Part shown: positions 1 through 5,364 of the stretch, piece after piece
Layout of the letters: every line of letters starts with the position of its first letter
Position numbering within the stretch: position 1 is the first letter of the stretch
Origin: Pseudonocardia sp.
GTDB lineage: Bacteria > Actinomycetota > Actinomycetes > Mycobacteriales > Pseudonocardiaceae
Reading direction: 5' to 3'
Assembly (NCBI GenBank): GCA_030453005.1
Contig: JAKDLE010000252.1
Span: 1-5,364 of the forward strand
DNA: 5,364 nucleotides
Made by a program: the position numbers and the translations under genes
The notes under the pieces: model-generated
The model's database searches: none
Seen by the model: the letters and a program-made list of their open reading frames with translations, nothing else
Told to the model about the DNA's origin: nothing

Positions 1-1993
1 CGCCGATCTTCGGCAGCTGAGGGTTGGCGATCGCGTTGATCATCGCGATGGCCGCCTCGGCCGACGGGCCGTCGGCCGCACCGACGTAGATGGTGCCGTC
101 GTCCTCGATGGAGATGTCGGCACCGGTCTGCTCGGTGATCGAGTTGATCATCTTGCCCTTCGGTCCGATGACCTCGCCGATCTTGTCGACCGGGACCTTG
201 ACCGCCGTGACGCGCGGCGCGAAGTCGCTCATCTCGTCGGGGCGGTCGATCGCCTCGCCGATCACCTCGAGGATGGTCATGCGGGCGTCCTTGGCCTGGC
301 TCAGGGCCGCGGTGAGGACCGGCGACGGGATGCCGTCGAGCTTCGTGTCGAGCTGCAGCGCCGTGACGAACTCCGGCGTGCCCGCGACCTTGAAGTCCAT
401 GTCGCCGAACGCGTCCTCGGCCCCGAGGATGTCGGTGAGCGCCACGTAGCGGGTCTCGGGAACCCCGGCAGCGTTGTTCACGGTGTCGGTCACCAGACCC
501 ATCGCGATGCCCGCGACCGGCGCCTTGAGCGGCACGCCGGCGTTGTAGAGCGACATGGTGGAGGCGCAGACCGACCCCATCGACGTGGAGCCGTTGGAGC
601 CCAGCGCCTCGGAGACCTGGCGGATGGCGTACGGGAACTCCTCGCGCGTGGGCAGCACGGGCAGCAGCGCCCGCTCGGCCAGCGCGCCGTGGCCGATCTC
701 GCGGCGCTTCGGCGAGCCGACGCGACCGGTCTCACCGGTCGAGTACGGCGGGAAGTTGTAGTGGTGCAGGTAGCGCTTGTGCGTCTCCGGCCCCAGCGAG
801 TCGATCTGCTGCTCCATGCGCAGCATGTTCAGCGTGGTGACGCCCATGATCTGGGTCTCGCCGCGCTCGAACAGCGCCGAGCCGTGGGCGCGCGGGATCA
901 CCTCGACTTCGGCCGAGAGCGGCCGGATGTCGGTGACGCCGCGGCCGTCGATGCGGACCTGGTCGGTGAGGATCCGGCGGCGCACCAGCTGCTTGTTGAG
1001 CGAGCGGAACGCCGCGCCCAGCTCCTTCTCGCGGCCCTCGAACTGCCCGGCGAGCTTGTCGAGCACGGCGAGCTTGACCTCGTCGAGGCGCCCCTCGCGC
1101 TCCTGCTTGTCGGCGATCGTGAGGGCCTGGGCCAGGTCGTCGGACGCCTGCGCGGTGACGGCCTCGAGCGCGTCGGCCTGGTAGGCCGGGAACGTCGGGA
1201 ACTCGCGCGTGGCCTTCGCGGCGACGTCGGCCAGCTGCTGCTGGGCCACGCACAGCGAACGGATGAAGGGCTTGGAGGCCTCCAGTCCGGCGGCCACGAC
1301 CTCCTCGGTGGGCGCCTGCGCGCCGCCCGCGATCAGGTCGTTGGTCGACGTGGTGGCCTCGGCCTCCACCATCATGATGGCGACGTCGTCATTCACGATG
1401 CGACCGGCGACGACCATGTCGAACGCGGCGCGCGCCAGGTCCTCGTGCTGCGGGAACGCGATCCACTGGCCGTCGATGAGGGCGACGCGGACAGCGCCGA
1501 TCGGCCCGGAGAACGGCAGGCCCGAGAGCTGCGTGGACGACGACGCGGCGTTGATCGCCAGTGCGTCGTAGGGGTCCTGCGGGTCGAGGCTCATGACCGT
1601 GACGACGATCTGGATCTCGTTGCGCAGCCCGTCGACGAACGACGGGCGCAGCGGCCGGTCGATCAGGCGGCAGGTGAGGATCGCGTCGGTGCCGGGGCGA
1701 CCCTCGCGACGGAAGAACGAGCCGGGGATCTTGCCGATCGCGTACATCCGCTCCTCGACGTCCACCGTGAGGGGGAAGAAGTCGAAGTGCTCCTTGGGGT
1801 GCTTCGACGCCGTGGTGGCGCTGAGCAGCATGGTCTCGTCGTCGAGGTAGGCGACGACGGAGCCTGCGGCCTGGCGCGCGAGGCGCCCGGTCTCGAACCG
1901 GATCGTGCGGGTGCCGAAGCTCCCGTTGTCGATGACGGCCGTCGTCTCGTGCACGGAGTCGTCGTCGATGGCGGTCGTTGCGGTGTCTGTCAA
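1..1993 (-). CDS. pnp: Polynucleotide phosphorylase (PNPase), 3' end cut by window edge
   Basis: PNPase is a phosphate-dependent 3'-to-5' exoribonuclease that releases nucleoside diphosphates in mRNA decay and can also add tails; it acts in the cytoplasm as a ring-shaped trimer. 664 complete codons are present. The first RNase PH-like domain lies near residues 20-160 and includes the FFRREGRP signature (93-100). An all-alpha linker follows, then the second RNase PH-like domain from about 345 (RIDGRG 347-352). The phosphate-binding STSM is at 469-472, and the catalytic residues D527, D533 and K535 keep the E. coli D486/D492/K494 spacing. The KH domain carries GPKG at 610-613. The frame runs off the window just after KH, so the S1 domain is outside; actinobacterial PNPases are about 740-750 residues. 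The start is TTG at 1993-1991, behind AGAGGAG with a 10-nt spacer. The ATG inside that spacer is out of frame. No internal stop was seen. Confidence 0.97.
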   Translation of the reverse strand, partial: MTDTATTAIDDDSVHETTAVIDNGSFGTRTIRFETGRLARQAAGSVVAYLDDETMLLSATTASKHPKEHFDFFPLTVDVEERMYAIGKIPGSFFRREGRPGTDAILTCRLIDRPLRPSFVDGLRNEIQIVVTVMSLDPQDPYDALAINAASSSTQLSGLPFSGPIGAVRVALIDGQWIAFPQHEDLARAAFDMVVAGRIVNDDVAIMMVEAEATTSTNDLIAGGAQAPTEEVVAAGLEASKPFIRSLCVAQQQLADVAAKATREFPTFPAYQADALEAVTAQASDDLAQALTIADKQEREGRLDEVKLAVLDKLAGQFEGREKELGAAFRSLNKQLVRRRILTDQVRIDGRGVTDIRPLSAEVEVIPRAHGSALFERGETQIMGVTTLNMLRMEQQIDSLGPETHKRYLHHYNFPPYSTGETGRVGSPKRREIGHGALAERALLPVLPTREEFPYAIRQVSEALGSNGSTSMGSVCASTMSLYNAGVPLKAPVAGIAMGLVTDTVNNAAGVPETRYVALTDILGAEDAFGDMDFKVAGTPEFVTALQLDTKLDGIPSPVLTAALSQAKDARMTILEVIGEAIDRPDEMSDFAPRVTAVKVPVDKIGEVIGPKGKMINSITEQTGADISIEDDGTIYVGAADGPSAEAAIAMINAIANPQLPKIG

Positions 1994-2001
1994 GGTGGGG
2001 C

Positions 2002-2040
2002 ATCTCCTCTGAGATTCCGATGCCACGGCCCGGGGGAGAT
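2002..2040 (-). promoter_or_regulatory. pnp ribosome-binding site with two possible sequestering stems
   Basis: The pnp Shine-Dalgarno is AGAGGAG on the minus strand, within 2003-2010. The purine run GGAGAT (2007-2002) can pair with ATCTCC (2040-2035) about 30 nt upstream. Alternatively GAGAT (2006-2002) can pair with the adjacent ATCTC (2015-2011) across a 4-nt loop. Both stems would cover the ribosome-binding site and are mutually exclusive. The pairing is seen directly. That it regulates pnp translation is inference, prompted by the known autogenous control of pnp translation in E. coli. The stems are only 5-6 bp, so chance is possible. Confidence 0.4.
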
Positions 2041-2058
2041 CCTGCTCGCCGAGCCGGC

Positions 2059-2112
2059 CTTCGATCGAAGCCCACGGGACTCCCCATCGATCTCTCGGGG
2101 CCCCGGGGGCCA
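2059..2112. other. Palindromes in the rpsO-pnp spacer
   Basis: The spacer contains a perfect 12-bp palindrome, CTTCGATCGAAG (2059-2070), and a perfect 10-bp palindrome, CGGGGCCCCG (2096-2105). The second sits in a G/C run that continues to about 2110. They could form RNA hairpins in an rpsO-pnp transcript, or be protein sites or chance products of high GC. No convincing promoter for pnp was found between 1994 and 2165. Confidence 0.3.
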
Positions 2113-2165
2113 CTACCGAGGACCGGCGGATCTGCGGTCGGGCGGCGTGGCGAGATGGAGTTAGA

Positions 2166-2195
2166 CGGGCCGGACCGCCGTTGCGGCCCGGCCCG
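2166..2195 (-). terminator. Strong hairpin just after rpsO, terminator or processing stem
   Basis: Five bases after the rpsO stop, 2166-2178 pairs with 2183-2195, giving a 13-bp stem closed by a four-base loop (AACG on the transcript strand). The only non-Watson-Crick pair, at 2174/2187, is G.U on the minus-strand RNA but an A.C mismatch on the plus strand. This favours function in the rpsO transcript. The following transcript bases (UCUAACUCC) are not a U-tract, so it could be a U-poor actinobacterial terminator, an attenuator before pnp, or a stem protecting or processing the rpsO 3' end. Confidence 0.6.
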
Positions 2196-2200
2196 GTGTG

Positions 2201-2470
2201 TCAGCGGCGGATGCCGAGGCGCTCGATCAGGGACCGGTAGCGCGCGACGTCGACCTGACGCAGGTACTTGATGAGCCGGCGACGGCGCCCGAAGAGCCGC
2301 AGCAGGCCGCGGGGGGAGGGGTCGGCGTGCTTGTGCATCTTCAGGTGTTCCGTGAGGCCGGTGATCCGCTTGGTCAGCAGGGCGATCTGCGCCTCGGGCG
2401 ACCCGGTGTCGCCCTCGTGGACGCCGTAGGCGTCCAGGATGATCTTCTTCTCTGCGGCGTCGAGTGCCAC
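2201..2470 (-). CDS. rpsO: 30S ribosomal protein S15
   Basis: S15 is a primary 16S rRNA-binding protein of the central domain; it organises the three-way junction of helices 20-22 so that S6, S18 and others can join. The 89-residue length is exactly typical. The family landmarks [16 protein letters not shown] (21-36), LTEHLK (39-44), [10 protein letters not shown] (61-70) and the C-terminal [13 protein letters not shown] (77-89) are present. The normally near-invariant HDHHSRRGLL segment reads [10 protein letters not shown] (48-57). Relative to the family pattern D49 becomes Ala, H50 Asp, H51 Pro and R53 Pro, while S52 and R54 remain; the length is unchanged. The start is GTG (2470-2468) preceded by GAGGA (2480-2476) with a 5-nt spacer. 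pnp lies 207 bp downstream in the usual rpsO-pnp order. The identity is secure; the consequence of the altered loop is unknown. Confidence 0.97.
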   Translation of the reverse strand: MALDAAEKKIILDAYGVHEGDTGSPEAQIALLTKRITGLTEHLKMHKHADPSPRGLLRLFGRRRRLIKYLRQVDVARYRSLIERLGIRR

Positions 2471-2571
2471 GTGCGTCCTCTTCTCAGTGCGGTGCCGTGT
2501 GCCCCGGACGCATCGAGGCGTCTCGGGAAGTCGGTCGCGGCCGCCACGGACTGCAGCCGGACCCGGACGCC

Positions 2572-2577
2572 ACGCTA
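2572..2577 (-). promoter_or_regulatory. Possible -10 element for rpsO
   Basis: On the minus strand TAGCGT fits the TANNNT -10 pattern of actinobacterial vegetative promoters and lies about 100 nt before the rpsO start, after the upstream gene has ended. No good -35 hexamer is found at 16-19 nt; CTGACG is too far, with a 22-nt spacer. A separate promoter makes sense because the preceding gene is a regulator rather than a ribosomal gene. The motif itself is weak evidence. Confidence 0.25.
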
Positions 2578-2601
2578 CCAGCCACGACCGTCCGGGCGAC
2601 G

Positions 2602-3168
2602 TCAGCCCGGGCGCCCCGCGGCCTGGCGCAGCACCTCAGCGAGCTCGGGGAACGCAGGCCCCAGTGCCGCGGCCGCGGCGGCGAGGCGCGCGGGAGCGGC
2701 GATCCGGCGCAGGGCCTCGGCCGCCGACCCGCCGGCCGGAGCCGCGCGGTGCCGCGCGTCCGGCCTCCCGTCCGGCCGCCCGGTGGGCCGGACGATCGGC
2801 CGTGCGCCACCGCCTGCCGCCGAACCGGCGTGCATCGGGGACCACTGCCAGTGGGCGCGTCCGACGTCGGCGAGGAGCAGGTCCACCGCGCACCGCGTCA
2901 GCGGCCCCGTCATCGCCGTGCAGCGCTGGTCGAGCAGCAGCAGCCGGGCCAGTACCAGCGGGTCACCGATCTTGACGCGGCGCGCGCTGACCAGCTGGCT
3001 CAGCATGGCCGGGCTCATCCCGAGCGCGCGGGCCAGGCGTGCCTGCGTGACACCCAGAGCCGCGGTGAGCCGCCGCACCCGCTCACCCAGCGGCGCCCCG
3101 TAGAGCTCCTCCTGGCGGGCCCGGTTGTCCGCGAGGCGCGGGGCGAGCGGGTCCGGGGCTGGCGTCAT
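2602..3168 (-). CDS. XRE-like helix-turn-helix DNA-binding protein
   Basis: This 188-residue protein probably binds DNA as a small transcription regulator; its target is unknown. An N-terminal stretch with [22 protein letters not shown] (13-34) leads into a Cro/C1-type helix-turn-helix. The first helix of the motif is [10 protein letters not shown] (41-50) and the recognition helix is about [13 protein letters not shown] (52-64), followed by VKIGDP. An amphipathic region reaches HWQWSPMH (106-113). After that come a Gly/Ala/Arg/Pro-rich linker (about 115-150) with the near-repeat [10 protein letters not shown], and an Ala/Leu-rich helical tail. No ligand, kinase or toxin domain is visible. 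The ATG start (3168-3166) has only a weak G-rich sequence upstream. The gene stands between ribF (54 bp) and rpsO (131 bp) and shares their strand. It could be cotranscribed with ribF, or separately expressed. An ORF lying on the opposite strand across it is less protein-like. Confidence 0.85.
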   Translation of the reverse strand: MTPAPDPLAPRLADNRARQEELYGAPLGERVRRLTAALGVTQARLARALGMSPAMLSQLVSARRVKIGDPLVLARLLLLDQRCTAMTGPLTRCAVDLLLADVGRAHWQWSPMHAGSAAGGGARPIVRPTGRPDGRPDARHRAAPAGGSAAEALRRIAAPARLAAAAAALGPAFPELAEVLRQAAGRPG

Positions 3169-3191
3169 GCACCGATGCTGGCACCCGGACC

Positions 3192-3213
3192 CCCGTTCCC
3201 GTGGGCGAACGGG
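3192..3213 (-). terminator. Hairpin between ribF and the regulator gene
   Basis: Arms at 3192-3198 and 3207-3213 form a perfect 7-bp stem (CCCGTTC/GAACGGG on the minus strand) with an 8-nt loop, starting ten bases past the ribF stop. No U-tract follows. The position fits a weak terminator or attenuator after ribF. It could also be an operator for the regulator that begins just downstream. Confidence 0.35.
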
Positions 3214-3222
3214 ACAACTCCC

Positions 3223-4146
3223 CTATCCGACCAGCTCGCGGGTGCGCGCGACGTCGCGGTGCATCTGCGTGATGAGGGCGTCGACGTCGTCGTAGTGCTC
3301 CTGGCCGCGCAACCGGGCGACGAGATCGACGGCGACCTGGTGGCCGTAGAAGTCCTCGTCGACGTCGAGGACGTAGGCCTCCAGCGTGCGGACCCGGCCG
3401 GAGAAGGTGGGGTTGGTGCCGACCGAGATCGCGGTGGGCAGCAACCGGTCGCCGATGGCGAACCGGCCCGCGTAGACGCCGTCGGCGGGTAGGGCGGTGT
3501 AGGGGGCCGTCGCGATATTGGCGGTGGGGAACCCCAGGTCCCGACCACGTCGGGCACCGTGCACGACGACGCCCTCGACGCGGTGCGGACGCCCCAGCGC
3601 CGCGGCCGCCGCCGCGACGTCGCCCGCGTCGATGCAGGCGCGCACGTAGGTGGAGGAGAACGTGACGCCGTCGTCGCCGGTGAGGTCGAACCCCTCCACG
3701 GCGAACCCGAAGCGCTGGCCCAGCTCGACGAGCAGCGCGACGTCGCCCGCGGCGCGGTGCCCGAACCGGAAGTTTCGGCCCACCACCACGGCCGCCGCGT
3801 GCAGCCGCTCCACCAGCACGTGGTGGGCGAACGCGCCCGGCTCGGTGTGGGACAGCTCGGGGGTGAACGGGAGGACGCAGAACGCGTCGATGCCCGTCTC
3901 CGCGGCCAGGTCGGCGCGGCGGCGCAGGCTGGTCAGGCGGGCCGGGTGGCTCCCGGGACGCACCAGCTCGGCGGGGTGCGGGTCGAAGGTGACCAGGACG
4001 CTCGGCAGCCCGCGCTCCTCGGCGATGCGCACGGCCCGTGCCACGAGCTGCTGGTGGCCGCGGTGCATCCCGTCGAACACCCCGACGGTGACGACGCTGC
4101 GCCCCCATCCGCTCGGCACGCCGTCCAGGCCCCGCCAGCGCTCCAC
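3223..4146 (-). CDS. ribF: Bifunctional riboflavin kinase / FAD synthetase
   Basis: RibF phosphorylates riboflavin to FMN and then adenylylates FMN to FAD, both with ATP, in the cytoplasm. The 307-residue product matches the usual length of about 310. The N-terminal FMN adenylyltransferase module shows GVFDGMHRGH (22-31) with the HxGH nucleotide-binding residues H28 and H31, FDPHP near residue 54, VGRNFRFG (122-129) and SSTYVR (164-169). The C-terminal kinase module shows LGFPTAN (204-210) with the PTAN motif, ADGVYAGRF, SVGTNPTF and the probable catalytic Glu (E256) in LEAYVLD. The chosen start is GTG at 4146-4144, because VERWRGLDGVP is the family N-terminus and AGGA lies 8 nt upstream. Opening the frame further, to 4293, would translate part of the 65-bp repeat and is rejected. 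No key residue appears to be missing. It lies downstream of truB, separated by a 237-bp repeat-bearing gap. Confidence 0.96.
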   Translation of the reverse strand: MERWRGLDGVPSGWGRSVVTVGVFDGMHRGHQQLVARAVRIAEERGLPSVLVTFDPHPAELVRPGSHPARLTSLRRRADLAAETGIDAFCVLPFTPELSHTEPGAFAHHVLVERLHAAAVVVGRNFRFGHRAAGDVALLVELGQRFGFAVEGFDLTGDDGVTFSSTYVRACIDAGDVAAAAAALGRPHRVEGVVVHGARRGRDLGFPTANIATAPYTALPADGVYAGRFAIGDRLLPTAISVGTNPTFSGRVRTLEAYVLDVDEDFYGHQVAVDLVARLRGQEHYDDVDALITQMHRDVARTRELVG

Positions 4147-4201
4147 GGGCGAAATCCTACGGACCCGGTCCGGCGGTCCGCATCCCGGTCGCGCGACGGC
4201 C

Positions 4202-4266
4202 GAGCGAACGGCACTCTCGCCCAGGCTCATCGGCCGAACGGGCCGCTCGCTCGCGGGATGCCGCCG
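4202..4266. repeat. 65-bp palindrome-bearing repeat, copy A
   Basis: This copy matches copy B (offset 107 bp) at 61 of 65 positions. Its ends are GAGCGAACGGC (4202-4212) and, inside the element, GCCGCTCGCTC (4242-4252), an 11-bp inverted pair with one mismatch. On minus-strand RNA that mismatch is a G.U wobble. A shared 3' segment, CGCGGGATGCCGCCG, closes the element. It encodes no plausible protein and lies wholly between truB and ribF. It is probably a short interspersed palindromic element; function unknown. Confidence 0.85.
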
Positions 4267-4276
4267 CGGCGGGCAC

Positions 4277-4288
4277 GCCGGGCCCGGC
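4277..4288. other. 12-bp perfect palindrome between the two repeats
   Basis: GCCGGGCCCGGC lies in the 42-bp gap separating the two repeat copies. It could contribute a third hairpin to the truB-ribF spacer or be a chance product of G/C-rich sequence. Confidence 0.4.
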
Positions 4289-4308
4289 CGCACCCAGCGG
4301 CACGTCCT

Positions 4309-4373
4309 GAGCGAACGGCACTCTCGCCCAGCCTCGCCGGCCGAACGGGCCGTTCGCTCGCGGGATGCCGCCG
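4309..4373. repeat. 65-bp palindrome-bearing repeat, copy B
   Basis: This is the second direct copy, ending 10 bp from the truB stop. Its 11-bp inverted pair is perfect: GAGCGAACGGC (4309-4319) and GCCGTTCGCTC (4349-4359). An internal odd palindrome, CGAACGGGCCGTTCG (4342-4356), shares the 3' arm, so a long-loop hairpin and a tight hairpin are alternatives. Placed just after truB, it may also work as a terminator or RNA 3'-end stabiliser, although no U-tract is present. Confidence 0.85.
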
Positions 4374-4383
4374 AGAAGGAGCC

Positions 4384-5262
4384 TCACTCGCCGGCCGGGG
4401 CGAGCACCACCACCGGTCGGGCGGGGCCGCCGTCGCGTTCGGCGACCAGGGCCAGGGCCCGTCCGGTCGGGGAGAACACACCGTAGACGCCGGACAGGCC
4501 GGCGGCCGGCAGCGGGCGGCCGTACCGGATGTCGGCGGCCGCGTCGGCGTCGAGGTCGCGGCGGGGGAAGGCGAGGGCCACCGCCTCGTCGAGCGGAAGC
4601 GACAGCGCGCAGTCGTGCTCGAGCTGCTCCAGCGTGCGGGCGTGCTCGAGCGCGAACGGCCCCACGCGGGTGCGCCGCAGCGCGGTGAGGTGCCCGCCGA
4701 CCCCGAGCGCCGTCCCGAGGTCGCGGGCCAGCGCCCGCACGTAGGTGCCCGAGGTGCACTCCACGACCACGTCGAGGTCGGCGGCGCGGCGCGCGAGCAG
4801 CGTGAACGCCGACACCGTCACCGGCCGGGCCGCCAACACGACCTCCTCCCCCGCCCGCACCCGCGCGTACGCCCGCTTCCCGTCCACCTTGACCGCGCTC
4901 ACCGAGCTGGGGACCTGCATGATCGCGCCGGTCAGCGCCCCGATGCCCGCGGTGATCGCCGCGTCGGTCACGGCGGAGGCGTCGGCGGTGGCGAGGATCT
5001 CGCCCTCGGCGTCGTCGGTACTGGTGGCCGCACCCAGCCGGATCGTCGCGGTGTAGGCCTTCGTGTCCAGGGCGAGGTGCCCCAGGAGCTTCGTGGCCCG
5101 GCCGACACCGCAGACCAGCACGCCCGTCGCCATCGGGGCGAGCGTGCCCGCGTGGCCGATCTTGCGCGTGTGCAGGATGCGGCGCAGCCTGCCGACGACG
5201 TCGTGCGAGGTCAGGCCCGCGGGCTTGTCGACGACGACCAGGCCGGGCGCGGGAGTGTTCAC
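4384..5262 (-). CDS. truB: tRNA pseudouridine-55 synthase family protein, catalytic Asp replaced by Ala
   Basis: TruB normally isomerises U55 in the T-arm of tRNAs and also aids tRNA folding. The 292-residue protein is full length and has no stop or frameshift. It begins GLVVVDKPAGLTSHDVV (7-23). The motif that should read GHxGTLDP reads GHAGTLAP (36-43), so position 42, the site of the catalytic nucleophile (E. coli D48), is Ala. The codon is GCC (5139-5137), one base from GAC. Everything else expected is intact: KAYTATIRLG with the active-site Tyr Y70, QVPSSVSAVKVDGKRAY (116-132), SGTYVRALARDLG with R176, LRRTRVGPF (195-203), and a C-terminal PUA-like region with RYGRPLP and GVYGVFSPTGRALAL. 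The start is GTG (5262-5260), with GGGAGA (5278-5273) about 10 nt upstream. Family membership is certain. The enzyme is predicted inactive for pseudouridine formation unless the base is a sequencing error. Confidence 0.95.
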   Translation of the reverse strand: MNTPAPGLVVVDKPAGLTSHDVVGRLRRILHTRKIGHAGTLAPMATGVLVCGVGRATKLLGHLALDTKAYTATIRLGAATSTDDAEGEILATADASAVTDAAITAGIGALTGAIMQVPSSVSAVKVDGKRAYARVRAGEEVVLAARPVTVSAFTLLARRAADLDVVVECTSGTYVRALARDLGTALGVGGHLTALRRTRVGPFALEHARTLEQLEHDCALSLPLDEAVALAFPRRDLDADAAADIRYGRPLPAAGLSGVYGVFSPTGRALALVAERDGGPARPVVVLAPAGE

Positions 5263-5304
5263 ACGCGCGGATTCTCCCGGGTGCCGCGACCTTCCCCGGA
5301 CCGG

Positions 5305-5324
5305 CCCCGAGCGCCGCTCCGGGG
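5305..5324. other. Imperfect hairpin upstream of truB
   Basis: CCCCGAGC (5305-5312) pairs with GCTC (5316-5319) and GGGG (5321-5324) around a three-base loop, with one bulged base at 5320. It sits between the iron-box-like site and the truB ribosome-binding site. It could therefore lie in the truB 5' leader or end an upstream minus-strand transcript. It has no U-tract in either direction. Confidence 0.3.
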
Positions 5325-5326
5325 AG

Positions 5327-5345
5327 GTAGGTTTGCCTCACCTGA
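5327..5345. promoter_or_regulatory. Probable iron box (DtxR/IdeR/DmdR-type operator)
   Basis: The 19-bp site GTAGGTTTGCCTCACCTGA matches 15 of 19 positions of the actinobacterial iron box written as TTAGGTTAGGCTCACCTAA. It retains the AGGT...ACCT half-sites with the correct 7-bp gap. Such sites bind Fe(II)-loaded DtxR-family repressors at iron-uptake and siderophore promoters. The site lies 65 bp upstream of the truB start and 19 bp from the window edge. It could control a plus-strand gene beginning to the right or, less expectedly, truB. The regulated gene is not visible. Confidence 0.5.
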
Positions 5346-5364
5346 TACTGCGGCGCCCCTCCCC

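Noticed and set aside
1389..2087. Minus-strand open frame using the ATG at 2003-2001 within the pnp leader
   Set aside because: That ATG lies only a few bases after the Shine-Dalgarno and is out of frame with pnp; the product is Arg/Pro/His-rich without homology, whereas the TTG frame gives a perfect PNPase N-terminus.
689..2164. 491-codon open frame on the plus strand opposite pnp
   Set aside because: It is antisense to an unambiguous PNPase, is Arg/Gly/Val-rich with no recognisable domain, and is a typical codon-phase shadow in high-GC DNA.
3200..3216. Possible third copy of the GCGAACGG repeat motif after ribF
   Set aside because: Only about eight bases are shared (GGGCGAACGGG) and the rest of the 65-bp element is absent; probably coincidental.
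2464..3492. Plus-strand open frame spanning the regulator gene and the ribF 3' end
   Set aside because: It crosses several real gene boundaries antisense, has a low-complexity Arg-rich composition and shows no domain.
4147..4293. Extended N-terminus for RibF starting at 4293
   Set aside because: It would translate a copy of the 65-bp repeat and spacer sequence; the family N-terminus and an AGGA ribosome-binding site support the GTG at 4146.
4202..4373. CRISPR array suggested by repeated units with a spacer
   Set aside because: There are only two units of 65 bp with internal long palindromes, a single 42-bp gap and no cas genes; the form fits an interspersed palindromic repeat instead.
4157..5341. 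394-codon minus-strand frame overlapping truB
   Set aside because: It is a shadow of truB in another frame, Arg/Gly-rich, and runs through both repeat copies.

Overview
The window is a high-GC segment, visibly about 70% G+C with codon third positions mostly G or C, and every gene I accept lies on the minus strand. Read in the direction of transcription (right to left) the order is truB, ribF, a small helix-turn-helix (XRE-like) gene, rpsO and pnp. truB-ribF-rpsO-pnp is the conserved RNA-processing, translation and flavin neighbourhood of Actinobacteria. The protein sequences look most like Actinobacteria of the Pseudonocardiaceae type. That family assignment is inference from recognition, not from a search.

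Layout from right to left. 5263-5364 is upstream of truB. It holds a good match to a DtxR/IdeR/DmdR iron box and an imperfect hairpin. 4384-5262 is truB (tRNA pseudouridine-55 synthase), complete, but with alanine in place of the catalytic aspartate. 4147-4383 is an intergenic stretch dominated by two direct copies of a 65-bp element that contains inverted repeats. 3223-4146 is ribF (bifunctional riboflavin kinase/FAD synthetase), intact. 3169-3222 is a short spacer with a hairpin. 2602-3168 is the XRE-like regulator. 2471-2601 is the rpsO leader, with a possible -10 element. 2201-2470 is rpsO (ribosomal protein S15), which has an altered rRNA-contact motif. 1994-2200 is the rpsO-pnp spacer, with a strong hairpin just after rpsO and possible sequestration of the pnp ribosome-binding site. 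1-1993 is pnp (polynucleotide phosphorylase) from a TTG start, cut by the left edge inside the boundary between the KH and S1 domains.

Together the genes cover tRNA modification (TruB), flavin cofactor synthesis (RibF), small-subunit assembly (S15) and RNA decay (PNPase). The window is mostly a housekeeping region. The observations most worth attention are the TruB active-site Asp-to-Ala change, the rewritten conserved loop in S15, the paired 65-bp palindrome-bearing repeats and the iron box at the right edge. I see no CRISPR array, tRNA, rRNA, transposase or phage gene.
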